Source of the DNA: Combretum micranthum
Lineage: Eukaryota > Streptophyta > Magnoliopsida > Myrtales > Combretaceae
NCBI GenBank assembly: GCA_024138025.1
Contig: JAMXBD010000579.1
Coordinates: 682,001 to 746,000, forward strand
Direction of reading: 5' to 3'
DNA length: 64,000 nt
Of the stretch, positions 1-12,560 are shown piece after piece. Within the stretch, counting starts at the first letter, position 1. Each line of letters begins with the position of its first letter. Below the pieces are notes generated by a model. It saw only the letters and a list, made by a program, of their open reading frames with translations, was not told the origin of the DNA and did no database searches. The position numbers were made by a program, and so were the translations under genes.

Positions 1-2067
1 AAGCATTACCAGAGATCTGAAAAACTAACACATTGTAGGCTACCACTTACTCAAATGCTATTTATGCAAAATATGTAATGCATGACAAATTTCCTTTATG
101 GTACTAGTAGTTTTTAATCAATTTGAAGGTGATCAAACAATACAAACATTCAATCATATTATATAGGCAATACAGACATATACCACTCTGTTATCACTTA
201 TAATAGAATGACTTGGCAATCCATGCAATACCATACAAAGTTTCCACAAACCAAGCAGTACAACAAATTTTTATTATCTTTTATTTAAGATTCACTAACT
301 CTACAAGCACAACCAATGTAATAAGACTGAGTTACTCACCTGCCCATGTTATTCGGTCGTAGTAGTCGTCAGGAAAATCCTCACCAATACCCGAGTTACC
401 TATTAAGATGAGTAATATAGTCATTAATTATACAAGACTATATAACCTAGCTCCTATGAAAACTTAAGTGTTCTAATGGTTTGCTGGGCTTCTGTTTTAT
501 TATTAACTAATTCCTTGAGGATAACCTTGAGTACTAATTCATTTTTATCTCAAGTTACTTTAATTTGATTTTGGTTTGATACCTAAATCTATTGATTGGG
601 TACTCGGAAAGTTTAATAATTAAGCTAATTCATTTTCATTGTCTAAAACTATTAGTTTTCTTTTCATTTACCTGATAAATTTTTCTTATAAAATATAGAT
701 ATCTCTATATTTACAAATTTGGATTATTTAAATTTCCATTGTTATCTAATTATTTACAATTATTTATTTAAATACATATTTAGTATTCACTAGGCTCATA
801 AAAAATTTCTTATAAACTAATTAAATACAATCTTAATGAAAATAAGTTTATTAATATAGAAATTTGTTAACTTTATTATTTTCAAATATATATAATATAT
901 TTTTCCGTAAATAAAAATATTAGAAACTATTCACAATAATAATAATAATAATAATAATATAATAATAAAATTCCGAAAAAGGCAATAGAGTAAAATAAAG
1001 TAAAATAATTACTTTTCATAATAACAATACTTATATTATTTGTTTTATATTTTAGCCGATACTAATTGTGAGTTTTATTAAATAATATTACTAAAATAAT
1101 CTTAATCTTAACTCTTGAATTCTATTTTGGAGTTTAGATATAATATTATTTAAAAAATGATAATTTTAAAAATTCTAAAAATTCTCCTAATAATATTAAG
1201 AATATTAGCAATTATAATTAGAAAACTTATTATACCTAAATTAATTAATAAGGGTGATGTATATTTCTAAAAATTCTTTTCTAATTAATGTTAATAGGTT
1301 GAATATTTAAATATAATGTATTTAATAATACAAGAAAAATATTTTATTTTTAAATTTAAATAATAAAAAAACTTGAGGTTATATTACTAACTATTAATAT
1401 TATTTATAATCTTTCTAGAAAAATAAATAAATACAAGAATAATAATAATTCTAAAATTATTTATATTATTAATTATTCTATAATTAAATTTAAATAACTT
1501 TATTTTTTTATTTTTAAATTTTTTTCGAGGGGTACACGGGTGGAACACATCCCGTGTTTCCCCCCGTGCTCATCAGGGAAGCACTGTTCATCGTCTTCCC
1601 CGATGAACATGATCGATTTCCGATCGATTCCGATGTTAGAAAGTCGATTTTTCGGTTCCTTTGAGCTCCTACAACATCATACTACTTAAATATCTCCATA
1701 AAACAACAAAACAACATGTTACAAGCTTTTTCAAATCATCAAGGTAGGTTAGGGTTTTTGAAAATCACCTTCATCGTGGCTCCTCGATGAAATCCGAAGC
1801 TTCTGATGGACTTGATTAGGTTCCTAAGATGTTTAAAAGTCAATCCCAATTCTTAGTTTTGAAGGAAAACACATGGAATTACATCAACTTACCTTGAGCT
1901 CTTTTTAAGCATTTTTTTCCCAGTTTTTCTTCTTAATTTCGAACTGGGTTGGTTGATACGTTTCAAATCCGATTTCCAGGCCGATTTAACTACTAATGGG
2001 GAGTAGTTTGACTCTAGAAAGTTTTAGAAAGGTTGATGTCTGTTTGCTTATCCTTCAAGTGTTCTTG

Positions 2068-2110
<43 letters not shown>

Positions 2111-2985
2111 TGTAAACGTTTGGCCGTGTTTCCTCCTCCATAATTGATCCGAATTGCTTATAATTGTTGCTGTTTCATCAGCTTGTTTTGTTGTCATTAA
2201 TGCAAGGATGATTTGGCAAGTTTAGATTGGTTAGAGTTAGATTTGGATTGACTTATGTTGTATTATTGAGGAGATTTCGGCTCACATAATTCAAGGAGAT
2301 CAAAGCCCTTAATAAAAATCGCAAAACGTCTCCTGCAAGCATTTGTATATATATATATATTATTTAGATATCATTTAGTTAAATTTTTGGGTAGTTTATT
2401 ACACTAATAGGGTATAATTTAGCTAAGATATGTAAGTTTTTATACAAAAATATTTTTAATGGATCCTACAAGATGTTTAGTTTATCAAACAGTATAAATT
2501 TAAGTTTTAATTTTACGTGATTATTTGTTTAAGAAAGATTTATCTCCCGCGATTTAGGTTTTCTAAGCTTATTAGGTCAATTTTCGTGTTAGGCTTTAAA
2601 GGCTTAAGAAAACCCTAATTTCAATATTGGTATAATTCAAATCTTTGTTTGAAGTCTAGATCTTGAGCTGTATATCAGTTTATATTTTTATTGTGTATTT
2701 ATAATTCTAACGGTTTATCTTAAGGTTGCCATTTTCTAACTATAAAAGTAATGGATCGATTACTTAATATCACCACAAATATATAAGCTAAATTAGTTAT
2801 ATATTTTAAATTTGGATACCCACTATGAAATCTTATCAATATAGTTTATTATTAACTAAGAATCTTGAATTTTAGAGTTTAAGTTCAAGTATAGGTTCAT
2901 TACTATTCATTGTTTTAGTCTCAGGTCTTTGTTGAATACAAAAGTAGTCACTTAATTTCTATATTTAGGTTTTGCCCATTTAATC
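1..2985. other. AT-rich LTR-like repeat DNA, no gene
   Basis: No supportable coding region. Most of the span is AT-rich with short AAT and TA runs. A GC-richer block at about 1528-1640 (a CGGGTGGAACACATCCCG segment followed by CGATGAACATGATCG-like inverted words) and the segment at 335-400 resemble the LTRs of plant Ty3/gypsy elements read on the minus strand. The resemblance is by general character only: no paired LTR, TSD, PBS or polypurine tract was found. Confidence 0.35.
2064..2108. repeat. (TA)n-(GA)n compound microsatellite
   Basis: An uninterrupted TA run passes directly into a GA run. It is a simple-sequence repeat, probably length-variable. Confidence 0.9.
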
Positions 2986-3227
2986 TATTTGTTTGACAAG
3001 GATTCGGGTTTGAAATTTGAAGTTTCCTTTAATCATATCTTGAATTATCAATTCAAGATACGAAATCTCGTTTTTGATATCAGTTGGGGTCAAAGAAGTT
3101 CTTTATTCAGTTTATGGATCCTAACCCAGCCAGATTTAAATTGTATATCTGATCTTGGGTTTTTGTTAACTTCTAGGTTTACTAATTAGTTCATTATTTC
3201 TAATCTAGCGTTGTATCATATTGTGGA

Positions 3228-3825
3228 AGTTTCCCGGGTTTACAACAGCAATCAATTGTTTCTGCCCAGAAAGAGTTTGGCAGCTGCTTTGTCCTTTTAA
3301 CAAGCTTCTTGCCATTTCAACAATGGTGCGATTTTTCCGTTCCGCCCCAACCATTTTGTTCAGGTGTATAAGGTGCTGTCAACTCCCTACGTATTCCATT
3401 GGCTTCACAAAATTTATTAAAATCATTAGAGCAAAACTCACTACCCCTATCTGTACGAAGAATTTTGATGTTGGCATCAATCTGCTTCTCAACTAAGACC
3501 TTGAATTTCTTGAAATTCTCTAAGGTTTCTGATTTATTTTCCATAAAATAAACCCAACTCATACAACTAAATTATCCATAAACAATAAAAAATACCGGCT
3601 TCGACCAATTGATTCAGTGTTCATAGGTCCACACAAGTCCGCATGAATTAATTCAAGACATTTTGAAGCCCTCCAAGACATACCAGTAGGAAATGATTGT
3701 CTAGTTTGTTTGCCATAGATACATGATTCACATAAATCAAAAGAATTAATTTTAGGTAATCTAAGAACCATACCTTTATGACTTAACACCTTTAAGCCCC
3801 TGACATTGAGATGCCCATATCGCAA
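3228..3825 (-). pseudogene. Copia GAG-pre-integrase and integrase N-terminal part, truncated
   Basis: Integrase would insert the element's cDNA into chromosomes. The fragment at 3559-3825 shows a GAG-pre-integrase zinc motif ending in C-E-S-C-I-Y-G-K and then H-A-D-L-C-G-P-M, which carries the first catalytic Asp. The fragment at 3317-3562 shows T-D-R-G-S-E-F, with the second Asp, and P-E-Q-N-G. After P-E-Q-N-G the frame shifts, so the region of the catalytic Glu is not readable in phase. Traces of the following M-A-R-S and L-L-K segment run on to about 3235 in other frames. The copy cannot encode an active integrase. Confidence 0.8.
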
Positions 3826-3913
3826 GTGCCATAATCTGGACTTATCTTGTGTATAGGAAACAAGAGCATAATTTCCACTTCTGAAACTTGCAGTGGAAAC
3901 ATTTTATTTTTTG

Positions 3914-4306
3914 TCATGCAACATTTGCAATGGTTTCCCTAGACTTCTTATTTTTAATAACACATGAGCCATCATCAAACATTATTGTATATCCAGTAGC
4001 CATTAGTTGCCCAACACTTAACAAATTATGTGCCAAATTAAGAACAAAATAGACATCATAAATAAGTTTGATTTTACCATTCTTTACTGCTATAGTACCT
4101 TTCCCTTCAAATTGAATTGCCTTGTTGTCAGTTAGCTTGACCTGAATCTCATGAGACTCATCAAGCTCTTTAAACATTTCCTTCATGCAATACATATGAT
4201 TGGAACACCCACTGTCCACAAACCAAACGTCATTTGACACATCAACAACTTCTGTACAAGCCATGTATAACTTGCTTTCCTCCTCATCATCTTCAGCATA
4301 GTTCAA
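3914..4306 (-). pseudogene. Copia aspartic protease fragment
   Basis: The 130-residue open stretch contains W-F-V-D-S-G-C-S-N-H-M, the copia retropepsin active site, at about residues 27-37, followed by the usual flap-side segment with L-L-S-V-G-Q-L. Just upstream, in a different frame (about 4310-4375), is a zinc knuckle C-Y-H-C-K-Q-Y-G-H-V-K-A-Y-C (CX2CX4HX4C). The family protease cleaves the Gag-Pol polyprotein inside the virus-like particle. The stretch is open only because the breaks lie on either side of it. Confidence 0.8.
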
Positions 4307-4319
4307 TTGTTTCTCCTTA

Positions 4320-5192
4320 AACCAACAATAAGCTTTTACATGCCCATATTGCTTGCAATGATAACACTAGATATTGCTCTTGTTGCCTTTTTGATTGCAA
4401 ACAAATTGTCTTTGCTCAGATCTTCCATCTGACCATCCCTGACTTCAACCTCTACCTCGTCTTCGGCTTCGGAATCCACCTCTGCCTCGTCCTCTTACAA
4501 TAGAGAACTCTTTTGATTGGATGATTCCCTTCTTACTTGAAAAGCTTTCTCTTCATGCTTTTCAACTGACCTGTTAAATCTCGCCTCATGTGCTTGAAGA
4601 GATCCCATTAGTTCATCAAATGAAAAAACTGATAAGTCTTTGGATTCTTCTATTGCAGCTACTCCATGATCAAATTTTGGAGTCAAGCTTCTAAGTACCT
4701 TTTATACAATGGTCTGATCCATAATCTTCTCACCATAGGATCGCATTTGACTGACTATTGTCGTTACTCTTAACGAAAAATCAGCAATTGATTCTCCACT
4801 TTTCATGATTAAGGTTTCAAAGTCATGTCGAAGTGATTGCAATTTCACCACAATGACTTTTGAATCACCTTGAAACTCTTCTACAAAATCGATCATGCTT
4901 CCTTTGATGTGTTTGCCGTTGCAATTCTTGAGAAAACACTATCATGAACAGCCTACTAAATGATTGCCAATGCCTTGGAATCTTTCTTTCTGTTCTCTCG
5001 CAATCTGCCCTCTTCATCAGGATCATTATATCCATGTTCTACAAAGTCCCAAAGATCTTGAGATTTTAGTAGAGTCTTCATATGAATACTCCAGAATTTG
5101 TAGTTTTCTCCCTTAAAGATGGGAATGAGAGGTTTTGTAGCAGCCATTGCATTGCTATTGCTGGCCATTGAATCTCTTCTCAAGTGTATCAC
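4320..5192 (-). pseudogene. Copia gag (UBN2-type), broken into fragments
   Basis: The probable gag start is the M-A-S-N-S-N methionine inside the 4956-5192 fragment (its first Met, M-I-H-L, lies a few codons upstream). P-I-F-K-G-E-N-Y-K-F-W-S follows, typical of the UBN2/retrotrans_gag family at the N-terminus of copia polyproteins. Further fragments at 4702-4896 (with E-S-I-A-D-F-S-L-R-V) and 4495-4686 continue the same protein in different frames. Arg/Gly-rich codons at about 4430-4495 lead to the zinc knuckle. The 4-base to 60-base gaps between fragments are frameshifts or stops, so no full Gag is made. Confidence 0.8.
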
Positions 5193-5233
5193 TCAACTCT
5201 CTTGTGTTTCACTCTACTCACCCTCTCAATCTT

Positions 5234-5245
5234 GCTCTGGTATCA
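5234..5245 (-). other. Degenerate primer-binding site (tRNA-iMet type)
   Basis: The minus strand reads TGATACCAGAGC, which matches the common copia PBS TGGTATCAGAGC at 10 of 12 positions. It lies four bases inside the LTR end and 40 bases before the gag fragment, as expected. Confidence 0.65.
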
Positions 5246-5249
5246 AAAG

Positions 5250-5480
5250 TGTTAGGAACAAAGCAGAGAACCAAAAAAAGAGAGCAGATAACTGATGCAA
5301 TATTTTTGAAGAATCTATATATTTATTCAATCATAGGAAGACCCTTTTATAGTCTACAGAACATGAAGAAAACAATGGAAAAAAATCTTCAATTGAAAGG
5401 CAGAAATTTTAGGCACTAAATTAGACTTATTTGACTAACAAAAAATACAAAGAATAAGGAATAGAAAAAACAAACTAACA
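5250..5480 (-). repeat. Probable 5' LTR of the truncated copia element
   Basis: The plus strand begins TGTTAGGAAC at 5250. An inverted partner CTAACA ends at 5480 (231 bp), and an alternative CTAACA ends at 5440. A TATA-like CTATAAAAGGG on the minus strand at about 5342-5352 would serve as the element promoter. The outer boundary is uncertain because there is no second LTR to compare with. Confidence 0.55.
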
Positions 5481-7499
5481 CAGACCAAGTCTTAGAAGTG
5501 ATGAGCTGTCAATTTTGAATCAGTAGCTTCGTTCAACAGAATTTCAGCCGACTGGCGGCATGTTTGCTGACTCACAATATCTTGCTATCATTTGGTAGAA
5601 ACGTAAATTTTTATGAAAACTACGTATTCTTTATCTTCTCTAGCCAAAGTCCTTTAGCACGTGAAAGAAGTTCTAAAACAATCGTGCTCTTGTTAGGAGG
5701 ATGGGTAGAAAGTATGAAAGAAAGATTGCGTGGATAGAATTTAGAATAAATAATGAAAGTACAAAAAGACATGCAATAACCTAAGGAAGTTAAAAGGGAT
5801 AAAGTTGTACCAGTATGCAATAATAACTTTAGGAAATTAGAACGCACAGAATTGCAATTTGGTACCGTGACCAAATTGGAAGTGGGAGCACATTGCTATA
5901 ATTGCTATAGATTTCGACGCTCCACTATCGAAGACAACAACGGAACCTATGATAGTATGGGTCATAATGGATTGACTGACTAATTCTGCACACTTCATGC
6001 CTTCAATGATAGGTTAATCATAAAGGAAATAATGAGGCTTCGAAGAATTCTAGTGACAATAATATCCAGCAGAGCAAAGCATTTCTCTGAAATCGAATCA
6101 CTTTTTTTTTTTTTTTTTCCAAATCAACATATTTAGTAATAAACTCATCATATATTACTAGAGTCATGTTCTTTACTCAGGTAAAGCTATAGTGGGTATA
6201 TAACATGAGTCGTCATTCAATTTACGATCACAACACTCGACATAGAAATATCAGGGTTGCTCATGACTATCATATTCCAGCTAGTCACTTAAAATATTAG
6301 TAACACAACAATCAGTAAAAATACTATTGACTTTCATATGCTAGTGGATGTACGAATCTGACCACATGACACAAACATAGCAGTATGGTTTAATCACGTG
6401 AACTCCTGGTGCCTCTGATAAAGTCCTTGGGTGCTCCCGCTCTCTTAGTGTTCTTGTAAAGTGTCTTTAGAATGACATATGATACATAAAAGATCCCCAG
6501 ATTTACTCTGTCTCTAAGATAAATTTAATTGCATACATTTAATTTTAACAGCTATAACATTCCTGTTTATTATTCGATTTATAAATTTTTTATATCATTG
6601 TGATCGTTATTTTGATAACTCTTATTAACACCTAAAATGGCATATCAAGCTAGATTGCTACAAATTACACAAACTCCCTTTTTGTTCACAGATTAACCTT
6701 TATAGTATTTTATACTTCGTATTTAAGGGCCAAATTACAAATACTATCTAAGCATTGTAATCCTAACAAAATCTATTAGATGCCAAAACCTCATTCCTGA
6801 CTTGACAATTAATAATTAATCTCCTAATTAATCGTTTAAACCTATAATCATCTTTCTATTCATCAAATAAGGTTTTATAAATGAAAAAAAAATATACGAG
6901 CTCAGTTTACTCGATAAAAATTTCTATAACCTCATAGAAACACATATATTAATACAAATTTTTAAAAAAAATTAACTTTCCCCATATACTGCTTTTATAC
7001 ATTATTCCTTAAACATCCAAATTAGCTTCAAAGGTTGAAATAATTCACTTTTACTTGATAAAACTAATACAAAAATTATTTTCATAACATCTGGCCTTCC
7101 AATAAAAACATATATTTGACCTACTATAGACACCACATTTTCATCTCCATTTATTTTTCATTGTAGTTAAGTTTACACTAAAATCCAAAAAATTGAGAAA
7201 ATGGGAAAAAAAGTTAATAAAAGTGGATTAGGTATTTAGGTTAGAAATAATTTTTTTGGTCATAGTCTTTTGTGGGATTGAAGTATCCATATGCCATTTG
7301 ACTGGATTCGAGCTCATTGAATAAAATGGACTAATTTTATCAAAAGTAATATTACTAAGCTTAGTTAATCGTGGTTTCAATAGGACCTCAATTGCACTTA
7401 CGATAATTATTTTCTAGACAAAAGAAGTCTAGTGTGAACGTGACTAATATCAAATTGTGCACGTAAATTGGGCTCTAATTGGAAAATTATTTTTATATG
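5481..7499. other. AT-rich intergenic DNA, possible Ty3/gypsy protease trace
   Basis: On the minus strand at about 5870-6000 one frame reads V-V-V-F-D-S-G-A-S, which resembles the active site of a Ty3/gypsy retropepsin. No flanking domain could be confirmed, so this is a weak call. The rest shows only AT-rich sequence and homopolymers such as the poly-T at 6102-6118. Confidence 0.3.
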
Positions 7500-7507
7500 T
7501 GTGTACT

Positions 7508-8221
7508 TTGGGGTGTGCAAAAAAACCGATGAAACCGAAAAACATAACTGAAACCGATAAACCAATCCAGAAAATATGGTTAACCGGTCCATTGGTTTCG
7601 GTTTAGGATCACGGTTTTTATTTTTTCTGGTTTTCGGTTTCGGTTTCGGTTTGTAACCACAAAAAACCGACGGTTAATGGTTAACCGTTTTCAATATTTA
7701 TAAATAATATATGTATAATTTACATATATATAATTATTTTTAAAATATATATATATACACATATGATTTACATATACATATAATTTACATATATTAATAT
7801 TCTTTGGATTTTAATTAAAGTATTATTGTCCTATGTTTGATGAGAGTTAATGTGGTAATTGATTAATTTGATTTTTGTTGATGATGATACATTAAAAGGC
7901 TTGTTTTTCTCACTTTCCTTAATTTGATTTTCTTTTTTTAGCTATTGTTATATATATATATACATATATATATAATAATTTAAAGAAAAACTCTATAACA
8001 AAAGATAAAAAAAGTTTGTTGAAATTATCAATTTGATTTATTGAAACCATTACATTAAATGGTTAAAAACCGAAAAAATTAACAGAACAAATGGTTAACC
8101 GTTAAGGCGATTAACCGTTTATAATTGACCGTTAAGGATCGTGATACTAAAAAACCGATCATTACGGTTAGGTTCAAAATATAAGGCCATGGACCGGTTA
8201 AACGATCCGTGAACACCCCTA
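7508..8221. mobile_element. Non-autonomous hAT-type DNA transposon (714 bp)
   Basis: The element is flanked by a perfect 8-bp duplication TGTGTACT (7500-7507 and 8222-8229), the hallmark length for hAT transposases. The termini are inverted: TTGGGGTGTGCA at the left and, reverse-complemented, TAGGGGTGTTCA at the right (10 of 12 match). Subterminal regions are dense in AACCG/CGGTT words in both orientations, typical of hAT subterminal binding motifs. The interior is AT-rich without coding capacity, so mobility would depend on a transposase from elsewhere. Confidence 0.9.
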
Positions 8222-8269
8222 TGTGTACTAGAATAATTTACAATATATATACACATTGCTCTTTGGGCT

Positions 8270-8650
8270 TGTTGAGCCCATTTTTTGGTTTTCGGTTTAA
8301 TTTTTGTTAATTCAATTCATATTGAATCATAAACCCATTTAATATGAATAATTCAATAGAAAAAAAAAAACTGGTTTTTCAATAGTTTTAGATTATGACA
8401 TGACCACAATTAAGAAAAAAAATTGTAAATTAGGACTAATGGGTTGTGTTAATCTCAACTTAGTTGATAATCAGCGTAAAATCTTCTATAAAAATTAAAA
8501 AAATTTGAAAAACCAGATGTCTTAGACTTAGAACTAACCTATTCAAACACGGCAGGTTAGCAAATAAACTTCTAGAATAAAAAATTATTTCTCTAAAAAT
8601 TTCAAACTATTTACAAAGCTTTAATTTCATTGTATTTTTTCTTTTGTTGA
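8270..8650 (-). repeat. Decayed LTR end related to the 16297-29772 element
   Basis: From TGTTGAGCCC at 8270 the sequence follows, with many mismatches, the same order of blocks as 16297-16590: an AAACCCATTTAA block, a GGACTAATGGGTT block, an ACTTAGTTGATAAT block, then CCAGATGTCTTAGACTTAGA and CTAACCTATT. The orientation is that of a minus-strand element. It is much more diverged than the intact LTR pair and fades out by about 8650. Confidence 0.6.
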
Positions 8651-9870
8651 TATATTTCTTATCAAGGTAAATTTCTTTAAGGAAAAATAACTTTCCTTTT
8701 TTTTTTTTCAATTTTAACCCCATATATACTTATATACTTATTATTGAGATCAGACTATTGTAATTCCTTTCCAAAAGAAAAAAAAAACTTTTGTATTTTG
8801 GTTTTTTTTTTTAATTTTTGACCTGTTTTCAATTTAAGTATTTGAATTTTAAGTTTACTTTAAAAACAACCTTTTATTTGTATATTTTAAAAATAAAAAA
8901 ATAAAATAAAACAAACACTTCCTTAGCTTGGAAAAGCTCCAAATTTCCTTTTTATTTAAGAAAATAAATTTTTCTAATTGAAAAAAATCTTTTCTTTGCT
9001 ATTTTTAAAGAAGAGTTATTATCTCTTATTATTTCTTATTTACTTAAAAGTTTTGCTTATCTTTTCTTATTATTTTTATATTAGACGAGGTATGGGTATA
9101 CCTAAAGGCACGAGTAAACCATAACCTGTCATATAATGCTTGCATTTATAATACGAGAACCACTTTACAAGTTAGAGATTGCAAGGCTATACCTATTTGT
9201 CTATTCCTTATATTTAATCATATATATTATATTTATTTACTAAAAAATAACTAAGGAACTAATATTTTATAGTTTGTCATAATCGTGGAGAATGGATATC
9301 CCCTACCAAAAAGTAAAATTGGGTACTATTTGACAAAAGACAATTTCAAATAAATTTAAATTCATCTACTTCATGTTTTTGGTTTATCTTATAAATATTC
9401 AATCTTTCTATCTATCTTAGGGAGCATAACATGTGGAACATTCTTCACTTGATCCTAACCCATTCTTTGCATGTAGCAAATCTTACAAAAGAAGCTATAG
9501 AGATACGGGCAAATCACAGCTTAGTGAGTTATCTCTTACCACCACATGCCAAATACAATAAGGGTATTTTAGACCAGCACATATAATGCTATATTGAAGC
9601 ATATGAGATGTAATCATGCAACTACTTATCTAGAATTTATGTATAGTATGGACTTATGCCACCCTATATCAAGATTTTGGGAGTACTAAAATAGATTACT
9701 CATAATTCAATTATAAGAATATCAAAATTAAATTATGCAATGCCTTCTAAAACCATTATATTTGTATTTAAAATAAGGCTTCTAGGAAAAAAAGGAATAA
9801 TATTATTTTTAGGAATTGGTTTCAAAATCTTAATCTACTGCATTAGAGCGCAAATATTGTTGATCTTCAT
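8651..9870. other. AT-rich intergenic DNA
   Basis: No feature could be supported. It may be the continuation of the decayed LTR at 8270, but I could not align it by eye. Confidence 0.4.
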
Positions 9871-9879
9871 ATCATGGAT

Positions 9880-10310
9880 GTCACCAAAAGAAGATGAAAT
9901 TAAATATGAATGGTTCATATATTCAAGAATCAAGCCATACAACTGTAGGCAAGGCTATTAGGGATGAGACGGGACAATGGATTTTTTTTAATTGTAGAAA
10001 ATGGCGACTAGATGTAGAAGCAGTTGAATTATTGGCTATTTACTGGGATTAATATATTGCATTCGAATAAATTGTATGAAAGTACAGATAAATGTTGCCT
10101 TATATATTGCAATGAAGCTCTCAAAAAGACAATCAAACCCATAAAATAAATATGTTATTGTCATATCTGCATGCAAGTAAGAGATGAATCAATTAGAAGA
10201 ATGGATATTGGAACATAAGGCTAGGGAAAATAACACACTAACTAATGCTCTAACTCATTTGGTGCATGAATTAAGGGATGTGAAGCAATTTATGTTCAAT
10301 CCCCATGGTA
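9880..10310 (+). pseudogene. Decayed RNase H-like domain (LINE-type RVT_3)
   Basis: One frame reads M-N-G-S-Y followed by V-G-K-A-I-R-D-E-T-G-Q-W-I, matching the D-G-S and V-I-R-D-E-x-G-x-W pattern of RNase H-like domains at the 3' end of plant LINE ORF2. It continues with D-V-E-A-V-E-L-L-A-I-Y (the expected E-x-x-A-L region). In another frame, E-N-N-T-L-T-N-A-L-T-H-L recalls the C-terminal N-x-x-A-D-A-L-A segment. The first Asp appears as Asn and the frame is broken. Confidence 0.5.
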
Positions 10311-10689
10311 TTTGGTCTAATATTTTGTACTCAAGGCTCTTATTTGCTACCTTGCTATATAAGGAAAGGAAATTATATGTGTTATGTAATGTACATGTTG
10401 GGACTTAAGCAGGAGCACATTACCTTATTTCGATGAAATAACAAAAAATCTAAAGTACTAAATTAATTTTCTTTTATATGATTAATTGATGATTTGTGGT
10501 TTAAATTATTATAATTAAGTTAGTGTAATTTAATTTAATGAATGAGAAATTGTAGTAATATATATGTCTGTAGAATTGCATTAAATATAGATATATGTGT
10601 GACTAATGTAAAACATAGTAGATTTGAAGCCCCTAAATTAAGACCAAGATGAATCTTATTTGAGCAATCCAAGCCTAGCACATGCAACT

Positions 10690-12250
10690 TGAATAGAGAA
10701 CTTGCAGGTTATACTCAAGCAATAGAGGACTACGCCAAGGTGATCCTATTTTACCTTACCTCTTTGTATTAGTAATGGAAGTTTTATCTTGCATGTTTTA
10801 GAGGAAGTCTCAATACCCATTTTTCTCCTTCCATTAAAGGTGCAAAGAAAATAAGATCACTTACCTTTGTTTTGTGGATGACCTTTTGGTGTTTTGCAAA
10901 GGCAAGCTCCCTTCTATTCAATTTGTTCACGAGGTTCTGAGGGAGTTCCAACCATTTTCAAGCTTAAGTGCAAATATGAAAGAAAAAGTAAGGTTTTCTT
11001 TTAAAACATTGATGTGCTAATCAATGAGGTAACTCTTGCAATTCTTAATTTCCAAGAAGGTACTCTCCCCATACGCTACTTAGGTGTCCCTCTCATTTCA
11101 TCTAAATTGAGGAGGGAAGATTGTGATTTTTTTATTCTCTAAAATCAATGCTTGTCTTGAAGCTTGGACAAGTAAGTTTCTTTCTTATGCCAGGAGACCT
11201 CAACTATTAAAATAAGTGAATTTTTCAATTAAAGTATATTGGGCATCTATTTTTCTACTCCCAAAGAAAGTTGTGAAATGGATTGAATAGTTAATGAGAA
11301 ATTTTTTTTTGAGAGTGGTAGGCTAAACATTGCTTCAAAAGAGAATGTGTGATGGGAAAAAGTGTGTTCCCTTTTTAGTGAAGGTAGTCTCAGGATCCCT
11401 AAGCTTGAAGTTTGAATAAGGTAACATCGTTGAAGCACACATGGCATCTCTATAGTGGAGGTATAAGGGGTATTTGGGTAGATTGGGTCCATACTATCTT
11501 TTTGAAATGTAAAAGCTTCTAGTTAATTGAATGACCCTCCTTTTGCTCTTAGGATTAGGGTAAACTTTCAAATTTAAGAAGTCAAACTCAACAGTTTCTT
11601 GGATGGAAAGTTGGAAAGGAACTATCCATATCCCTTTGGTTAGCCTTTTGGCTCCCATAAGGACCCCTTGACCATATCTTCAATGCTAGAGATATAACAT
11701 CATCTGGCTTTCCCCCAAATGTAGGGCTTTGCTATTTAATTAATAATAATTATTGAGAAATTCCATAATCCTCTTTCTAGAGAAATCTTAATATATCACA
11801 AATTTGTAGCCTAACCCCTCTAAGGAAAATGAACTAATATGGTAACCTCCCTCTAGTGGTAGATTCTCTATCAAGTACTTATCAAACTCTTAAACTTGGA
11901 GGCTCCTTAGTGCCTTGGTTCAAAGTGGTGTAGAATATACACATTATTATAAGGCATAGCTTTATTCTATTGCTAGCTATCAACAAAAAGTTGTATACAC
12001 TTTATTAGCTATCTACATTAGGAATCACATCTACCATATCCTACTATTTTTGCAAAAACATGGAATCTCATGAGCACTTAATCTTTAGTGTCTACTCTCT
12101 TCTTTAGTTTGGTCACTAATTATTAATGTCTTACAATGTCCTCCAACTTTCTTAACTTGGCAAGGAGTTTTGGTGCGGTGAAAGGTTTTTGTTCTTGTTC
12201 ATAGGACCTATAGGACCTAAATGTTTCAAAGTTTAGAGGGCATATTTCCT
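10690..12250 (+). pseudogene. LINE reverse transcriptase remnant
   Basis: The plus strand encodes, with breaks, C-R-Q-G-D-P and Y-L-F-V-L-V-M-E-V-L-S at about 10730-10790, F-V-D-D-L-L-V-F-C-K-G at about 10875-10905 (the (F/Y)xDD catalytic box of non-LTR reverse transcriptase), then V-S-L-S-F-H-L near 11085, A-R-R-P-Q-L-L near 11190 and V-Y-W-A-S-I-F-L-L-P-K-K-V near 11235-11270. These follow the order of plant LINE (L1-type) ORF2. Weaker matches to the C-terminal part reach about 12200. Many stops and frameshifts make it inactive. Confidence 0.75.
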
Positions 12251-12344
12251 AAAAGGTTCTTCACACATATTCAATTCTTGAGTATGGTAAGAACTTGAGT
12301 TTTGATAAATGGTATTAGAGTAATATGAATGTGAGACAGGTCTC

Positions 12345-12560
12345 TCACTTTGACACAAAAGTCCAATGTCTACCCCCATGCTCTTTACAAACCATATCAT
12401 CTAAACTCATAGGGTCATTATCTGAAAACTCTTGATAATGAGTAAAAAAAGGAAATGCATGAGTATTAAATGGGCTTGAGTTAAAATAAAATTGATTAGG
12501 GCATTTATAAAACTCATGGTCATTCCCAAAATACCAACATAGTAATCCTTGGTAATTCAT
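12345..12560 (-). other. Open frame of unknown nature with a knuckle-like motif
   Basis: A 71-residue frame contains C-W-Y-F-G-N-D-H-E-F-Y-K-C-P, reminiscent of a gag zinc knuckle in which the second Cys is Phe. Nothing else identifies it. It may be a scrap of a retrotransposon gag or chance. Confidence 0.2.

Larger units (their letters stand above)
3228..5480 (-). mobile_element. Truncated Ty1/copia retrotransposon with one LTR
   Basis: Read on the minus strand, the order is LTR, PBS, gag, protease, GAG-pre-integrase and the start of integrase. The homology ends at about 3228-3240, just after a stretch corresponding to the conserved F-W-A-E-A of copia integrases. Reverse transcriptase, RNase H and the 3' LTR are absent. 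Several frameshifts and stops split gag-pol into fragments, so the copy is dead. The missing second LTR means no TSD can be read, and the truncation probably arose by deletion. Confidence 0.85.
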
